Positions 23,982-33,730 of a DNA stretch of 41,037 nt are shown here, piece after piece. This DNA comes from Rubrivivax sp. GTDB taxonomy: Bacteria > Pseudomonadota > Gammaproteobacteria > Burkholderiales > Burkholderiaceae_C. The translations under genes were made by a program, and so were the position numbers. The stretch spans positions 1-41,037 of the forward strand of contig JALHPF010000042.1 of the NCBI GenBank assembly GCA_022842595.1, read 5' to 3'. The notes under the pieces are model-generated. The model saw only the letters and a program-made list of their open reading frames with translations. It searched no databases and was not told where the DNA came from. Within the stretch, counting starts at the first letter, position 1, and every line of letters starts with the position of its first letter.

Positions 23982-26487
23982 CCTGGCCTGGCGCGACCTG
24001 CGCGCCAGCGGCCGCAGGCTGTGGATCTTCGTCGCCTGCCTGGTGCTGGGCGTCACCCTGGTGGCCGCTGCCGGTGGCCTGCACACGCAGGTGGCGCAGG
24101 CCCTGCGCGCCGACGCGCGGGCGATGATGGGCGGCGATGTCGAGGTCGAAAGCCGCAGCCCGCTGGCCGCCGAGGTGCTGGCCTGGATGGCGCAGCGTGG
24201 CGAAGTCTCGCGCGTGGTCGAACTGCGCAGCATGCTGCGCACGCAGGACGGCCAGGCCCAGCTGATCTCGCTGCAGAGCGCCGACGCCGCCTACCCGCTG
24301 GTGGGCACGGTCGAACTCGCGCCCGCACAGCCGCCGGCGCAGGCCCTGGCGCTGCAGGCCGGGCGCTGGGGCGCAGCCATCGACGGCGCGCTGGCGCAGC
24401 GCCTGAACCTGAAACCCGGCGACGAGGTCGACATCGGCGACCTGCGTCTGGCCGTGCGCGCCGTCATCACGCGCCAGCCCGACCGCAGCCTGCGCGCCGA
24501 CTGGTCGGGAGCGCCGGTACTGGTGGCCGAAGGCGCGCTGCAGGCCACCGGCCTGGTGCAGCCACTCAGCCGCGTGGATTACCTCTACCGCGTGCGCAGC
24601 AGCATGCCCGCAGCGCCCTGGCGCGACGCCTTCGCCGCGGCCTTCCCGCAGCTGCCGGTGGAACTTCGAACCTTCGAAGAACGCAGCGCGCGGCTGGCAC
24701 AGACTCTGGCCCAGGTGGGCTCGGGCCTGATGCTGATCGGCTTCTCGGCGCTGTTCATCGGCGGCCTGGGCGTGTTCAACAGCATCCAGGCCTACCTGCA
24801 GGGCAAGCTGGCGACGCTGGCCACGCTGCGTGCCATCGGCCTGCGTGACGGCAGGCTGGCGGCCATGGTGCTGCTGCAAATTCTGATGCTGGCCCTGCTG
24901 GCCAGTGGCGCGGGCGTGGTGCTGGGCAATGCGCTGGCCATCGCTGGCGCCTGGGCCATGGCGCAGCAGGTGCAGCAGGGCGCTGCGCCGGTGGTGAACC
25001 TGGCGGCGCTGCTGTGGCCATCGCTCGCGGCCGGGGCCTTCGGCATGCTGACGGCGCTGGCCTTCGCGCTGCCGGCGCTGGGCCGGGCGCTGGCGGTGAG
25101 CCCGGCGGTGCTGTTCCGCGGCGTTGAAAGTGAGGGGCTGCGCACACCCGCGTGGGCCTGGGCGGCGGCATGCGCCCTCGCGCTGCTGCTGGCCGTGGGC
25201 GTGGTGGTGGCATTGCCCGACCCACGCTTCGGCGCCGCTTTCGTGGTGTCGACAATGCTGCTGCTGGTGCTGCTGGAAGGCATCGCCGCCGGCCTGCGCC
25301 GGGCCGCGCGAGCGCTGCTGGAGCGGCCGGGGCTGGTGCTGAAGTTCGAAGCACGTCTGGCCCTGGCCGGCCTGCAGCGCCCGGGCTCGCCGCTGCGCGC
25401 GGCCCTGCTGTCGCTGGGTGCGGCATTGAGCCTGCTGGTGGCCTGCACCCTGGTGGTGGCGGCGCTGCTGCGGGTGATCAACGAGACCGTGCCGAACAAT
25501 GCGCCGGCGCTCGTCTTCTACGACGTGCAGACCGAGCAGCTCGACACCCTGCGCCAGACCCTGGAGGCCGGCCCGGGACTGCAGCGCCTGCAGACGGCGC
25601 CGCTGGTGCTGGGGCGCATCGTCGGCGTGAACGGCGAGGCCTTGCGCGACAGTGCCGACGCCAGCCGCGCCAACGAAGCACGTGACGAGCAGAAGCTCAG
25701 CACCCGCGCCGGCAATGTCGACGACGTGGTGGTGCAGCGCGGCCAATGGTGGCCAGAGGGCTACCGCGGCCCGCCGCTGGTGGCGATGGAAGACCGCGAA
25801 GCCGACCAACTCGGCCTGAAGGTGGGCGACCGTCTGCGCTTCGAGATCACCGGCAACAGCGTCGACGCCGAGCTCGTGGCCATCTACGGCCAGCGCCGCA
25901 CCCAGGCGCGGCTGTGGCTGGAAGCGATGTTCAGCGATGGCGCGCTCGACGCCCACATCACCCGCCATGTCGGTGCGGCCTATCTGGCCGAAGGCACGGC
26001 CATCGGCGCGCAACAGCGGGTGGCGCAGGCCCTGCCGGCCGTGGCCAGCGTGCGCACCGAAGCCGTGCTGCGCGAAACCCGCGCGCTGATGGGCCGTGCC
26101 ACCGGCGGCCTGACCGTGGTGGCCGGTGTCTGCCTGGTTGCCAGCCTGCTGGTGCTGGCCAGCGTGGTGGCGGCCAGCCGCGCGCGCCAGGTCTACGACG
26201 CCACCGTGATGCACGCCCTGGGCGCGCGCCATGCCAGCCTGCGGCGTGTGCTCGTCTGGGAATACAGCCTGCTGGCCGTGGTCACCAGTGGCTTTGCGAT
26301 GCTCGCCGGGAGCGTACTGGCCACCGGCTTGCTGCGCTGGCGGCTGGACATCGACCCCAGCGGCCTGTACTGGACGGCTGCACTCGCTGCCGTCGGCGTC
26401 AGCGTCTTCAGCCTGGGTGCCGGCGCGCGCTATCTGATGCTGCAGATGCGCCTGAACCCGGCCATGCTGTTGCGCAGCGGCGCCTGA
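23965..26487 (+). CDS. YbbP-type FtsX-family ABC transporter permease
   Basis: An 840-aa inner-membrane protein with two FtsX-like permease units. Order: N-terminal TM (WIFVACLVLGVTLVAAAGGL), a periplasmic MacB-like domain (about residues 45-240), a block of TM helices (SGLMLIGFSALFIGGLGVFNSIQAYL through LAFALPAL), further TM segments, a second periplasmic domain, and a final TM block ending GARYLMLQMRLNPAMLLRSGA. Length and layout match YbbP rather than the half-size LolC/LolE. It is translationally coupled with the ATPase gene. Likely role: moving or extracting envelope lipids or lipoproteins, by family analogy. Confidence 0.88.
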
Positions 26488-26738
26488 CCGGCCGGCTGGC
26501 AAGTCCCCGCGCGTGCCCGCAGCGCAAGGCTGCTGGTGGCCACAGGTTCGGCCACTGCGCGTTGGCGCTGCAGGGTGCGCAGAGGGGTCTGGGAGTCCGT
26601 GTCGGGACACCGCCAGCTTTTGGCATCCTCGTCAGGCCTCCTGTGCGGTCCGCGAAGCCCTGGGTTCGCAAAGCCCTGCGGGATCATCAGCAGGATGGCG
26701 GCCGGAAGGGCTTCGGTTTGGCCTGACACTCTCGCCCC

Positions 26739-27431
26739 ATGAAACAGCCCACCGCCCGCCTGCTGCGCGTCTTCTTCACCGGCCTGCTGGCCGCCTTGCC
26801 CCTGGTGGCGACCATCGCCGTGTTCTGGTGGCTGGCCAGCTTCGTATTCCGCTGGCTGGGGCCGGACAGCGCCATCGGCAGCGTGCTGGTCGCCGTGGGT
26901 TTCGGCGTCACTGGCTCCGAAGTCATCGGCTACCTTGTCGGCGTGGGCGTGGTGCTGCTGGGCATCTTCGGCCTGGGCCTGGTCGTCACGAACGGCCTGC
27001 AGCGCGGGCTTTCGAGGCTGATCCAGCGCGCGCTGCAAAGCATTCCCCTGGTGGGCAGCGTCTACGACCTGGCGCGTCGGCTGGTGGGCCTGTTCGCCCA
27101 GCGCAAGGACGGTGGCATGAATTCGATGCACGCGGTCTGGTGCCACTTCGGCGGCCCACCCGACGACCGCGACGCCGACGCCAGCGGCAGCCAGGGCGTG
27201 GTCGTGCTGGCGCTGCTGTCTACCCCAGCGCCGGTGTTGATCGACGGCCAGCCTTATCTGGGCGTGATCGTGCCGACGGCACCCGTGCCCGTGGGCGGCG
27301 GGCTGCTGTACGTGCCGCAGCGCTGGGTGCGCCCGGCCGGCATGGGCATCGAAGCGGTGACGAGCATCTACGTGTCGATGGGCATCACCTCGGGCGAGCA
27401 CCTGCCAGCCGCTGCGGCGGCGCGCTCCTGA
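26739..27431 (+). CDS. DUF502 membrane protein
   Basis: A 230-aa membrane protein of the DUF502 family. Two hydrophobic hairpin regions are seen: LLRVFFTGLLAALPLVATIAVFWWLASFVF and YLVGVGVVLLGIFGLGLVVTNGL. They are followed by the conserved stretch IQRALQSIPLVGSVYDLARRLVGLF and a soluble beta-rich C-terminus with VVVLALLSTPAPVLIDGQPYLGVIVPTAPVPVGGGLLYVP. The last part (tail PTAPVPVGGGLLYVP...V..AM) is very typical of the family. Function unknown. A 251-bp gap without a gene precedes it, so it probably has its own promoter. Confidence 0.88.
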   Translation: MKQPTARLLRVFFTGLLAALPLVATIAVFWWLASFVFRWLGPDSAIGSVLVAVGFGVTGSEVIGYLVGVGVVLLGIFGLGLVVTNGLQRGLSRLIQRALQSIPLVGSVYDLARRLVGLFAQRKDGGMNSMHAVWCHFGGPPDDRDADASGSQGVVVLALLSTPAPVLIDGQPYLGVIVPTAPVPVGGGLLYVPQRWVRPAGMGIEAVTSIYVSMGITSGEHLPAAAAARS

Positions 27432-27441
27432 GCGCCGCGCC

Positions 27442-28437
27442 GTGAAGTTCAGCAAGCTGGCGCGCCCCTGGGCGCGTGCCTTCCAGCGCAGCCTGAAGGC
27501 CGCGCTGAAAGCGCCTCGGAAGGCGGCGCTGAAGCCGGCCAGGGTGCGTCCCAAGAGCACGCTGGTGCCACTGGGTGGTACGGGCACCTGGCTGCCCGGC
27601 GTGGCTGTGGGTGCTACCGGCGCGCGGCGCTACCGGCTGTACATCCCCCCCGGCCGGAAACTCGGCGAGCGCTTGCCGCTGCTGGTGATGCTGCACGGCT
27701 GCGGCCAGGACGCGCAGGCCTTTGCCGACAGCACGCGCATGAACGCGCTGGCCAGGCAGCAGCGCTTCATCGTGCTCTACCCCGAACAGGACCGCCTGGC
27801 CAACCCCCAGGGCTGCTGGAACTGGTTCGACACGGGGTCGGGCCGCGCCCAGCGCGAGGCCACATCGATCCTGGCGGCCATCGACCAGGTGTGCCTGCTG
27901 CACGGGGCCGACGCGGCGCGGGTGGCCGTGGCCGGCCTGTCGGCCGGGGCCAGCATGGCGGCACTGCTGGCCACGCGTCACCCCGAGCGCTTCTGCGCAG
28001 TCGCCATGCATTCGGGTGTTCCCACCGGCACGGCACATTCCACCCTTACCGCGCTGGGGGCGATGCGCGGGCGGCGGCCGACGGCGGCACTTGCCGAGGC
28101 GCCCGCTGGCAGCGCCGGCCTGCCGCCCCTGCTGGTGATCCACGGTCTGGCCGACCATGTGGTGGCGCCGGCCAACGGCGAAGCGGCCGTGCGGGTGTGG
28201 GCCGAGGCCGCGGGCGCCCATTCGCAGCCCCGGCGTTTCGTGCAGCGCGGCAAGCGCTACCCGGTGGCGATCACCGACTACCGCGAAGGGCGCCGGCTGT
28301 GCGCCACGCTGGTGGAAGTGGCGGCGCTGGGCCATGCCTGGAGCGGCGGTGCCGCGCGGCAGGCCTTCAGCGACGCCAAGGGCCCGGATGCCTCGCGCAT
28401 GGTCTGGGCCTTCGTGCGCCAGGCGCTCGTGGACTGA
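27442..28437 (+). CDS. PHB depolymerase family esterase
   Basis: A 331-aa alpha/beta-hydrolase of the esterase/PHB depolymerase (LpqC/PhaZ-like) family. The nucleophile Ser167 lies in the AGLSAGAS elbow; the acid is in IHGLADHVVAP and the His in LGHAWSGG. The oxyanion region LPLLVMLHGCGQDAQAFAD is canonical. The Lys/Arg-rich N-terminus (about 45 residues) shows no signal peptide, suggesting a cytosolic enzyme acting on polyhydroxyalkanoate granules or short esters. The start is GTG at 27442, 10 bases after the DUF502 stop. No phasin or PHA synthase is nearby. Confidence 0.87.
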   Translation: MKFSKLARPWARAFQRSLKAALKAPRKAALKPARVRPKSTLVPLGGTGTWLPGVAVGATGARRYRLYIPPGRKLGERLPLLVMLHGCGQDAQAFADSTRMNALARQQRFIVLYPEQDRLANPQGCWNWFDTGSGRAQREATSILAAIDQVCLLHGADAARVAVAGLSAGASMAALLATRHPERFCAVAMHSGVPTGTAHSTLTALGAMRGRRPTAALAEAPAGSAGLPPLLVIHGLADHVVAPANGEAAVRVWAEAAGAHSQPRRFVQRGKRYPVAITDYREGRRLCATLVEVAALGHAWSGGAARQAFSDAKGPDASRMVWAFVRQALVD

Positions 28438-28536
28438 AGGCGGCCTGCGCGGCAGCGGTCGCACAGCCGGGCGAAGGCACGCCGAAGACCAGTTAAGGTC
28501 GCCGACTGGTGGCCCAGCGGGCCGGGAGCCCAACTC

Positions 28537-29052
28537 ATGACACACCAACGCCCACATCAGGCTCTGCTCGGGCTTGCCGCCTTCATGGCCATGTCGGCGA
28601 CGTCGCCGCCGCTGGCGGCAGCAACGATCTGCCGCTGGGTGGACGCCAGCGGGCGCACGCAACTGGCGGAAGTCGTTCCCGAACGCTACAAGGCGGTGGC
28701 CGTCTGCACCGATTCGAAGCAGTACGAACTGTCGCCCGCGCAGCAAGAGGCGGCGGCACAGCGCCGGGCCGACGCACAGGCGAAGGCGGCGCGCGCGGCG
28801 GCCAGTGCGCCGCCGGCGCCAGCCTCGGCCGCGGCAGGGCCGGCGGGCGCCGCATCTCGCCCGCGGGTGAAGCGGCCTGCGGAAATGCCTACCGCCGCCA
28901 CCCCTTGCGCCACCTGGTGGCGCCTCTACGATGAGAGCGTGGCCTGCTTCGGCCCCTACCGCACCACACGCGGGGCTACCAAGGTCGAGGCCTTCGATGT
29001 CTGCAACGAGGTGCCGAGCCCGGTGCCGAAGTGCGGCCCCCGGGTTGACTGA
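28537..29052 (+). CDS. Exported DUF4124-like small protein
   Basis: A 171-aa protein with a signal peptide ending near LAAATIC. The first mature segment ICRWVDASGRTQLAEVVPERYK resembles the DUF4124 start (W.D..G.....). A low-complexity Ala-rich helix follows (about residues 67-105). The C-terminus carries four or five Cys (TPCATWWRLYDESVACFGPYR...FDVCNEVPSPVPKCGP), probably forming disulfides in the periplasm. No function can be assigned. GC and codon use fit the neighbours. Confidence 0.75.
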   Translation: MTHQRPHQALLGLAAFMAMSATSPPLAAATICRWVDASGRTQLAEVVPERYKAVAVCTDSKQYELSPAQQEAAAQRRADAQAKAARAAASAPPAPASAAAGPAGAASRPRVKRPAEMPTAATPCATWWRLYDESVACFGPYRTTRGATKVEAFDVCNEVPSPVPKCGPRVD

Positions 29053-29216
29053 GGCGCTGGCGCGTGCCGGCCTGAATCACCGGCTCAGCCCGGCCGGCCG
29101 GCGAGGGCGACGGGCGCATAGCGGGGCCATTCAAGCTGTCGGCCACCGGCGAGCCGCGGCGCGCTTTCAGGTCGGGGCAGTGTGTCGCCATCTGCCGACC
29201 GGGTTTCGGGCGCTGC

Positions 29217-31820
29217 TCAGCGGCGCCTTCGATGCAGCCACTTGATCCCTTCGAACCAGACCACGCTCAGCAGGCCCAAGCCGCCGGCTGCCGCCAGCAG
29301 GTGCGGGGGCAGCGGTGAAAACCGCAAAACGCCGGCCGCCCACGGCAGGTGCAGCGCCGTCATCAGCACGGTGAACGCCAGTGCCACCACCACCCACAAG
29401 GTCCTGTTGGGTGTGCGCAGGGTGGCCCACAGGGAACGCGTCGCTGAACGGTTGGACAGGATGAGCGCCAGGTTGCCGATCACCAGCGTGGCGAACGCAA
29501 AGGCCCGAGCCTCCGTTTCGGCCAGGCGCGGGTGGGCCCAGGCGAACGCCGCCATCACCACCACAAGTGCGCCGAAGCCCTGGGCCAGCGCCAGCCACAG
29601 GGTGGCGCCGCCGAACAGCGGTGTGGCGGCGTCCCTCGGGGGCCGTTGCATCACATCGCCTTCCGCGGGTTCGTTCTCGAATGCGAGCGAGCAGGCCGGG
29701 TCGATGATGAGTTCGAGCAGGGCAATGTGCATCGGGAAGAGCAATGCCGGCCAGCCGAACAGCACCGGCAGCAGCGCCATGCCGGCGATGGGCACATGCA
29801 CCGCCAGGATGTACGACATGGCCTTGCGCAGGTTGTCGAAGATGCGCCGGCCCAGCCGCACTGCCGCCACGATGGCGGCGAAGTTGTCGTCGACCAGCAC
29901 CATCGACGCGGCCTCGCGGGCCACGTCGGTGCCGCGGGCTCCCATCGCCACACCCACGTGCGCGGCGCGCAATGCCGGGGCGTCGTTGACGCCGTCGCCG
30001 GTCATCGCGACGATTTCGCCACCTGCCTTCAGCGCCTGGACGATGCGCAGCTTCTGTTCGGGCGCGATCCGCGCGCAGACGCTGGCGGTGGCCAGGCGCT
30101 CGCGCAGGGCCTCGTCGCCGAGCGCCGAGATGTCGTCGCCCGAGAGCACGTCGGCAGCGTCGGCCGCCAGACCGGCCTGGCGCGCGATGGCCAGCGCCGT
30201 GGTGGGGTAGTCGCCGGTGATCATCAGCACCCGAATGCCGGCGGCGCGGCATTCGGCCACGGCCGCGGGCACCTCCGGCCGCACCGGGTCGGCCAGGCCG
30301 AGCAGGCCGACGAATTCGAAGTTGAAGTCGTGCTCGCTGGCCGGCCAGTCCTGCCCCTGGAAGGTGCCGCGGGCCACGGCCAGCACCCGCAGGCCTTCAG
30401 CGGCCATCGCGTCGACGGCCTGGGCGATGCGGGCCTGGCCGGCTGCGTCCAGGTGGCAGAGGTCGATCACCGCTTCCGGGGCCCCCTTGGCGGCCACTGT
30501 CTGCCGGCCGTCGCCCGCTGCCCAGACATGCGACATCGCCCGCAAGGAAGGGCTCAGGGCGTAGGTCCGCAACAGCTGCCAGTCTCGGTGCAGGTGTTCG
30601 GTGTCGACCAGGAAGCGCTGGCCCAGCTCGTGGAAGGCCTTCTCCATCGGATCGAAGGGGTCGACGACGCTGGCCAGGATGGCCACTTCCACCAGCGCAT
30701 GGAAGGCCTCGGGCAGCCGGCCGTCGGTGAGCTCATCGAGACGCAGCCGCGGTTCGGCGTCCAGGCCGCCGGCCACCAGCTGCGTCACGGTCATGCGGTT
30801 GACGGTGAGCGTGCCGGTCTTGTCGCTGCACAGCACCGTGGTCGCACCCAGCGTTTCGATGGCATTGATGCGCCGTGTCAGGACGCCTTCCTTGGACAGC
30901 CGGCGCGCGCCGAGGGCCGGGAACACCGCCAGCACCACCGGGTATTCCTCGGGCAGCATGGCCATGGCCAGTGCGATGCCGGCCAGCAGCGCCTGCAGCC
31001 AGTCGCCCCGCATCAGGCCGTGCACCAGCACCAGGGCCAGGCTGAGCGCCAGCGCCAGCAGGGCCAGGTTGCGCACCAGGCCCGCCGTCTGCTTCTGCAG
31101 GGGCGAACGTTCGGTCTCCAGACTGCCCAGCGCCGTTCCGATGCGCCCGATCTCGCTGCGTGCCCCGGTGGCCGTCACACGCGCGAGTGCGTGCCCCTGG
31201 ACGATCAGCGTGCCGGCGTACAGGCTGGGCAGTTCGTCGCCGCCGGGTGCGCTGCGCGGCGGGTCGGCCGGCCCCGCACTGGCGGCCAGTTCATCGAGAA
31301 GCGCCGTGCGTTTTCCCACCGGCACCGCCTCGCCGGTCAGCAGCGATTCGTCGACGCGAACGCCATCGGCTTCGACCAGCAGGGCATCGGCTGGCACGCG
31401 GTCGCCTTCGCTCAGCTTCAACAGGTCGCCGCGCACGACATCGCGGCCGGCAATGCGCTGCGCCTGGCCGTCGCGGATGACGAGAGCCCGTGGGCTGGTC
31501 AGGTCGCGCAGGGCCTGGATGGCGCGTTCGGTCCTGCCTTCCTGGAACAGCGTGAGTCCCAGTGTGATGAGGACGAATCCCAGCAGCGTGAGGCCTTCCT
31601 GCAGGTCGCCGAAGGCGAGGTAGAGCGCACTCGCAGCCAGCAACAGCAGGAACATCGGCTCGCGAAGGGTGTCGGCGGCAATCGACAGAAGCGACCGGCT
31701 CTGCCCGCCGGGCAGGGTGTTCGGACCGTCCTCGGCCAGGCGCTGGCCGGCCTGCGCGGCGGTCAGCCCGTCCGGGGGCGCCAGGGTGGGGGTGGCGGTG
31801 TCGGGTCGTGTACTGGCCAT
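29217..31820 (-). CDS. P-type cation-transporting ATPase
   Basis: An 867-aa P-type ATPase of the P2-like, PEEYP-containing clade. Phosphorylation Asp333 is in CSDKTGTLT; the actuator loop is DESLLTGEAVPV, the hinge MTGDGVNDAPALR. TM4 reads IALAMAMLPEEYPVVLAVF, with Glu-Glu in place of the usual Glu-Gly, and TM6 has IDPACSLAFENEP. The N-domain KGAPEAV is present. Residues for catalysis look intact. Substrate could be calcium, manganese or another divalent cation; the atypical TM4 argues against a plain SERCA assignment. The gene converges on the exported protein gene and sits 39 bases after a TetR gene on the same strand. Confidence 0.88.
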   Translation of the reverse strand: MASTRPDTATPTLAPPDGLTAAQAGQRLAEDGPNTLPGGQSRSLLSIAADTLREPMFLLLLAASALYLAFGDLQEGLTLLGFVLITLGLTLFQEGRTERAIQALRDLTSPRALVIRDGQAQRIAGRDVVRGDLLKLSEGDRVPADALLVEADGVRVDESLLTGEAVPVGKRTALLDELAASAGPADPPRSAPGGDELPSLYAGTLIVQGHALARVTATGARSEIGRIGTALGSLETERSPLQKQTAGLVRNLALLALALSLALVLVHGLMRGDWLQALLAGIALAMAMLPEEYPVVLAVFPALGARRLSKEGVLTRRINAIETLGATTVLCSDKTGTLTVNRMTVTQLVAGGLDAEPRLRLDELTDGRLPEAFHALVEVAILASVVDPFDPMEKAFHELGQRFLVDTEHLHRDWQLLRTYALSPSLRAMSHVWAAGDGRQTVAAKGAPEAVIDLCHLDAAGQARIAQAVDAMAAEGLRVLAVARGTFQGQDWPASEHDFNFEFVGLLGLADPVRPEVPAAVAECRAAGIRVLMITGDYPTTALAIARQAGLAADAADVLSGDDISALGDEALRERLATASVCARIAPEQKLRIVQALKAGGEIVAMTGDGVNDAPALRAAHVGVAMGARGTDVAREAASMVLVDDNFAAIVAAVRLGRRIFDNLRKAMSYILAVHVPIAGMALLPVLFGWPALLFPMHIALLELIIDPACSLAFENEPAEGDVMQRPPRDAATPLFGGATLWLALAQGFGALVVVMAAFAWAHPRLAETEARAFAFATLVIGNLALILSNRSATRSLWATLRTPNRTLWVVVALAFTVLMTALHLPWAAGVLRFSPLPPHLLAAAGGLGLLSVVWFEGIKWLHRRRR

Positions 31821-31859
31821 GGTGTCGATGGGTTGAGATCAGCCTGCGGCTGAGGGCCT

Positions 31860-32507
31860 TCAGCGGAGCGTGCCGAAGACGCGCTGGCTGATCAGCCGCA
31901 ACGCGGCATCGATGCGATTTGCGCCTTCGGTGGTGCCGACGTCGATGCCTGCAAAGCCGCCCGCCGAACTGTCGCGCAAGGCCAGATGCTGCAGGCCGGC
32001 CAGCAAAAGCGCATGGATGGCGGGTGCATCGACGCCCGCCGGCGCTGGCCGGGCGGCGGCACGCAGCGGCTGGGTCCAGCCGAACAAGGCCGCAGAGCGC
32101 AGGTCTTCCAGTTCTGCAGGCAGCTTGGCCGGTTCCACCAGTTCCCAGGCCATCAGCCGCAGCACCAACGGGTTGTGGCGCAGGGCCTGGGCGTAGGCGA
32201 GCAGCAGCCGCTGCATGGCTTCGGCATAGGCCTCGCCCTCGCGGGCCGGCAGCGGCGCGCCCAGCCAGTTTTCGGTCTGCCCGACGAGGTGCCGCACCAC
32301 CCCTTGCAGGCCGCCGAAGTGGTAGTAGATGAGTTGTTTGTCGACCCCCGCCGCTGCTGCCAGGCTGTTGACGCCCAGGCCCGGAAAGCCGCGATCCAGC
32401 AGAAGTCCGACGGCCGCGTCGATGATCGACTGGCGCGTGGCTTCGGGGTTGTGAGGGCGCTGCGGCCGCCGGGGGTGGGCGGGGGCGGCGCTTTCTGGTG
32501 GGGCCAT
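31860..32507 (-). CDS. TetR-family transcriptional regulator
   Basis: A 215-aa repressor. The DNA-binding region is RQSIIDAAVGLLLDRGFPGLGVNSLAAAAGVDKQLIYYHFGGLQGVVRHLV, a standard TetR helix-turn-helix; the remainder is an alpha-helical ligand domain. GGAG seven bases upstream favours the ATG at 32507 over 32525. It lies just upstream of the P-type ATPase on the same strand, 39 bases apart, and is divergent from the ars operon, with 176 bases between starts. It may control the ATPase gene. Confidence 0.85.
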   Translation of the reverse strand: MAPPESAAPAHPRRPQRPHNPEATRQSIIDAAVGLLLDRGFPGLGVNSLAAAAGVDKQLIYYHFGGLQGVVRHLVGQTENWLGAPLPAREGEAYAEAMQRLLLAYAQALRHNPLVLRLMAWELVEPAKLPAELEDLRSAALFGWTQPLRAAARPAPAGVDAPAIHALLLAGLQHLALRDSSAGGFAGIDVGTTEGANRIDAALRLISQRVFGTLR

Positions 32508-32638
32508 CGGGCGCTCCGGGTTCATCTGCACCAATCGGTGAAGCTTAAGGCGGCTTCGGCTCGCGGCCCGGGTTGCAGTTGCTACAGGGGGTAGCCAGCT
32601 TCGATCCGACATCACCCCGTCATACGACTGCACTACTA

Positions 32639-32654
32639 TTCGAGAATTGTCGAA
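32639..32654. promoter_or_regulatory. Probable ArsR operator, perfect inverted repeat
   Basis: TTCGA-GAATTG-TCGAA is a perfect palindromic half-site pair 30 bases upstream of the first ars gene. An AT-rich stretch (TACTAT just before it) could be a -10 box overlapping the site. Size and position fit a metalloregulator of the ArsR/SmtB family, which usually binds AT-rich imperfect dyads overlapping the promoter. Assignment to the ArsR encoded in the operon is inferred. Confidence 0.6.
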
Positions 32655-32683
32655 ATCAATGAGCAAAACTTGTGGGTCATCCA

Positions 32684-33730
32684 ATGAAGGTGGGTATCAA
32701 CGGCATGGGACGTATCGGCCGCCTGGCCCTGCGCGCCGCGATGGGCGCCGCCGAACGCCCGGGCGATGACCCGCGCGCCGGCAACCGGCTGCAGGTGGTG
32801 CACGTCAACGAGATCAAGGGCGGCGCCGCGGCCTGCGCCCACCTGCTGGCCTTCGACAGCGTGCAGGGCCGCTGGCGCGCGCCAGTCGCGGCCGACGGCG
32901 ACGACGCATTGCAGGTCGATGGCCAGCGCATCCGCTTCAGCAGCCATGCCACCCCGGCCGAGGTTCCCTGGGGCGACCTGGGCGTGGACCTGGTGCTGGA
33001 ATGCACCGGCAAGTTCCTCACGCCCGAGGTGCTGCAGGGCCACCTGGACCGTGGCGCCAAGCGTGTGATCGTGGCCGCTCCGGTGAAGACCGGCGACGTG
33101 CTGAACATCGTCGTCGGTGTCAATCACGAGCTGTACGACCCGGCACGCCACCGCATCGTCACTGCCGCCAGCTGCACCACGAATTGCCTGGCGCCGGTGG
33201 TGAAGGTGGTGCACGAGGCCATCGGCATCCGCCACGGGCAGATCACGACCATCCACGACCCGACCAACACCAACCTGGTGGTCGACGCGCCGCACAAGGA
33301 TCTGCGCCGCGCCCGCAGCGCGATGCTGAGCCTGGCGCCCACCACCACCGGCAGCGCCACCGCGATTGCGCTGATCTACCCTGAACTGAAGGGCAAGCTC
33401 GACGGCCACGCCGTGCGCGCGCCGGTGCTCAATGCCAGCCTCACCGACTGCGTGTTCGAGCTGAAGCGCGAGACCACCGCGGCCGAAGTCAACGCCTTGT
33501 TCGCGGCGGCTGCGTCCAGCGCGCCGCTGCAGGGCATCTTGGGTTTCGAGCAGCGTCCGCTGGTCAGCGCCGATTACGCCCGCGACACGCGCAGCAGCAT
33601 CGTCGACGGGCCGTCCACCCTGGTCACCGACGGCACGCTGCTGAAGGTCTACGCCTGGTACGACAACGAGATGGGCTATGCCTGCCGGATGGTGGACCTG
33701 GCCTGCCACATGGCCGCCCATGGCCTCTGA
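32684..33730 (+). CDS. ArsJ-associated glyceraldehyde-3-phosphate dehydrogenase
   Basis: A 348-aa GAPDH paralogue. NAD-binding GMGRIGR is at 7-13, the catalytic Cys164 in AASCTTNCLAP, and His191 in TTIHDPTNTN. In the known ArsJ pathway this enzyme uses arsenate in place of phosphate and makes unstable 1-arseno-3-phosphoglycerate, which ArsJ exports, where it breaks down to arsenate. The ATG at 32684 (MKVGINGMGRIGR) is preferred over GTG at 32672. It overlaps arsJ by 11 bases. It is shorter on conserved insertions than housekeeping GAPDH, and its operon context makes the detoxification role secure at family level. Confidence 0.93.
   Translation: MKVGINGMGRIGRLALRAAMGAAERPGDDPRAGNRLQVVHVNEIKGGAAACAHLLAFDSVQGRWRAPVAADGDDALQVDGQRIRFSSHATPAEVPWGDLGVDLVLECTGKFLTPEVLQGHLDRGAKRVIVAAPVKTGDVLNIVVGVNHELYDPARHRIVTAASCTTNCLAPVVKVVHEAIGIRHGQITTIHDPTNTNLVVDAPHKDLRRARSAMLSLAPTTTGSATAIALIYPELKGKLDGHAVRAPVLNASLTDCVFELKRETTAAEVNALFAAAASSAPLQGILGFEQRPLVSADYARDTRSSIVDGPSTLVTDGTLLKVYAWYDNEMGYACRMVDLACHMAAHGL

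Noticed and set aside
29532..31853. 773-codon plus-strand frame opposite the P-type ATPase
   Set aside because: Antisense shadow; all P-type motifs lie on the minus strand.
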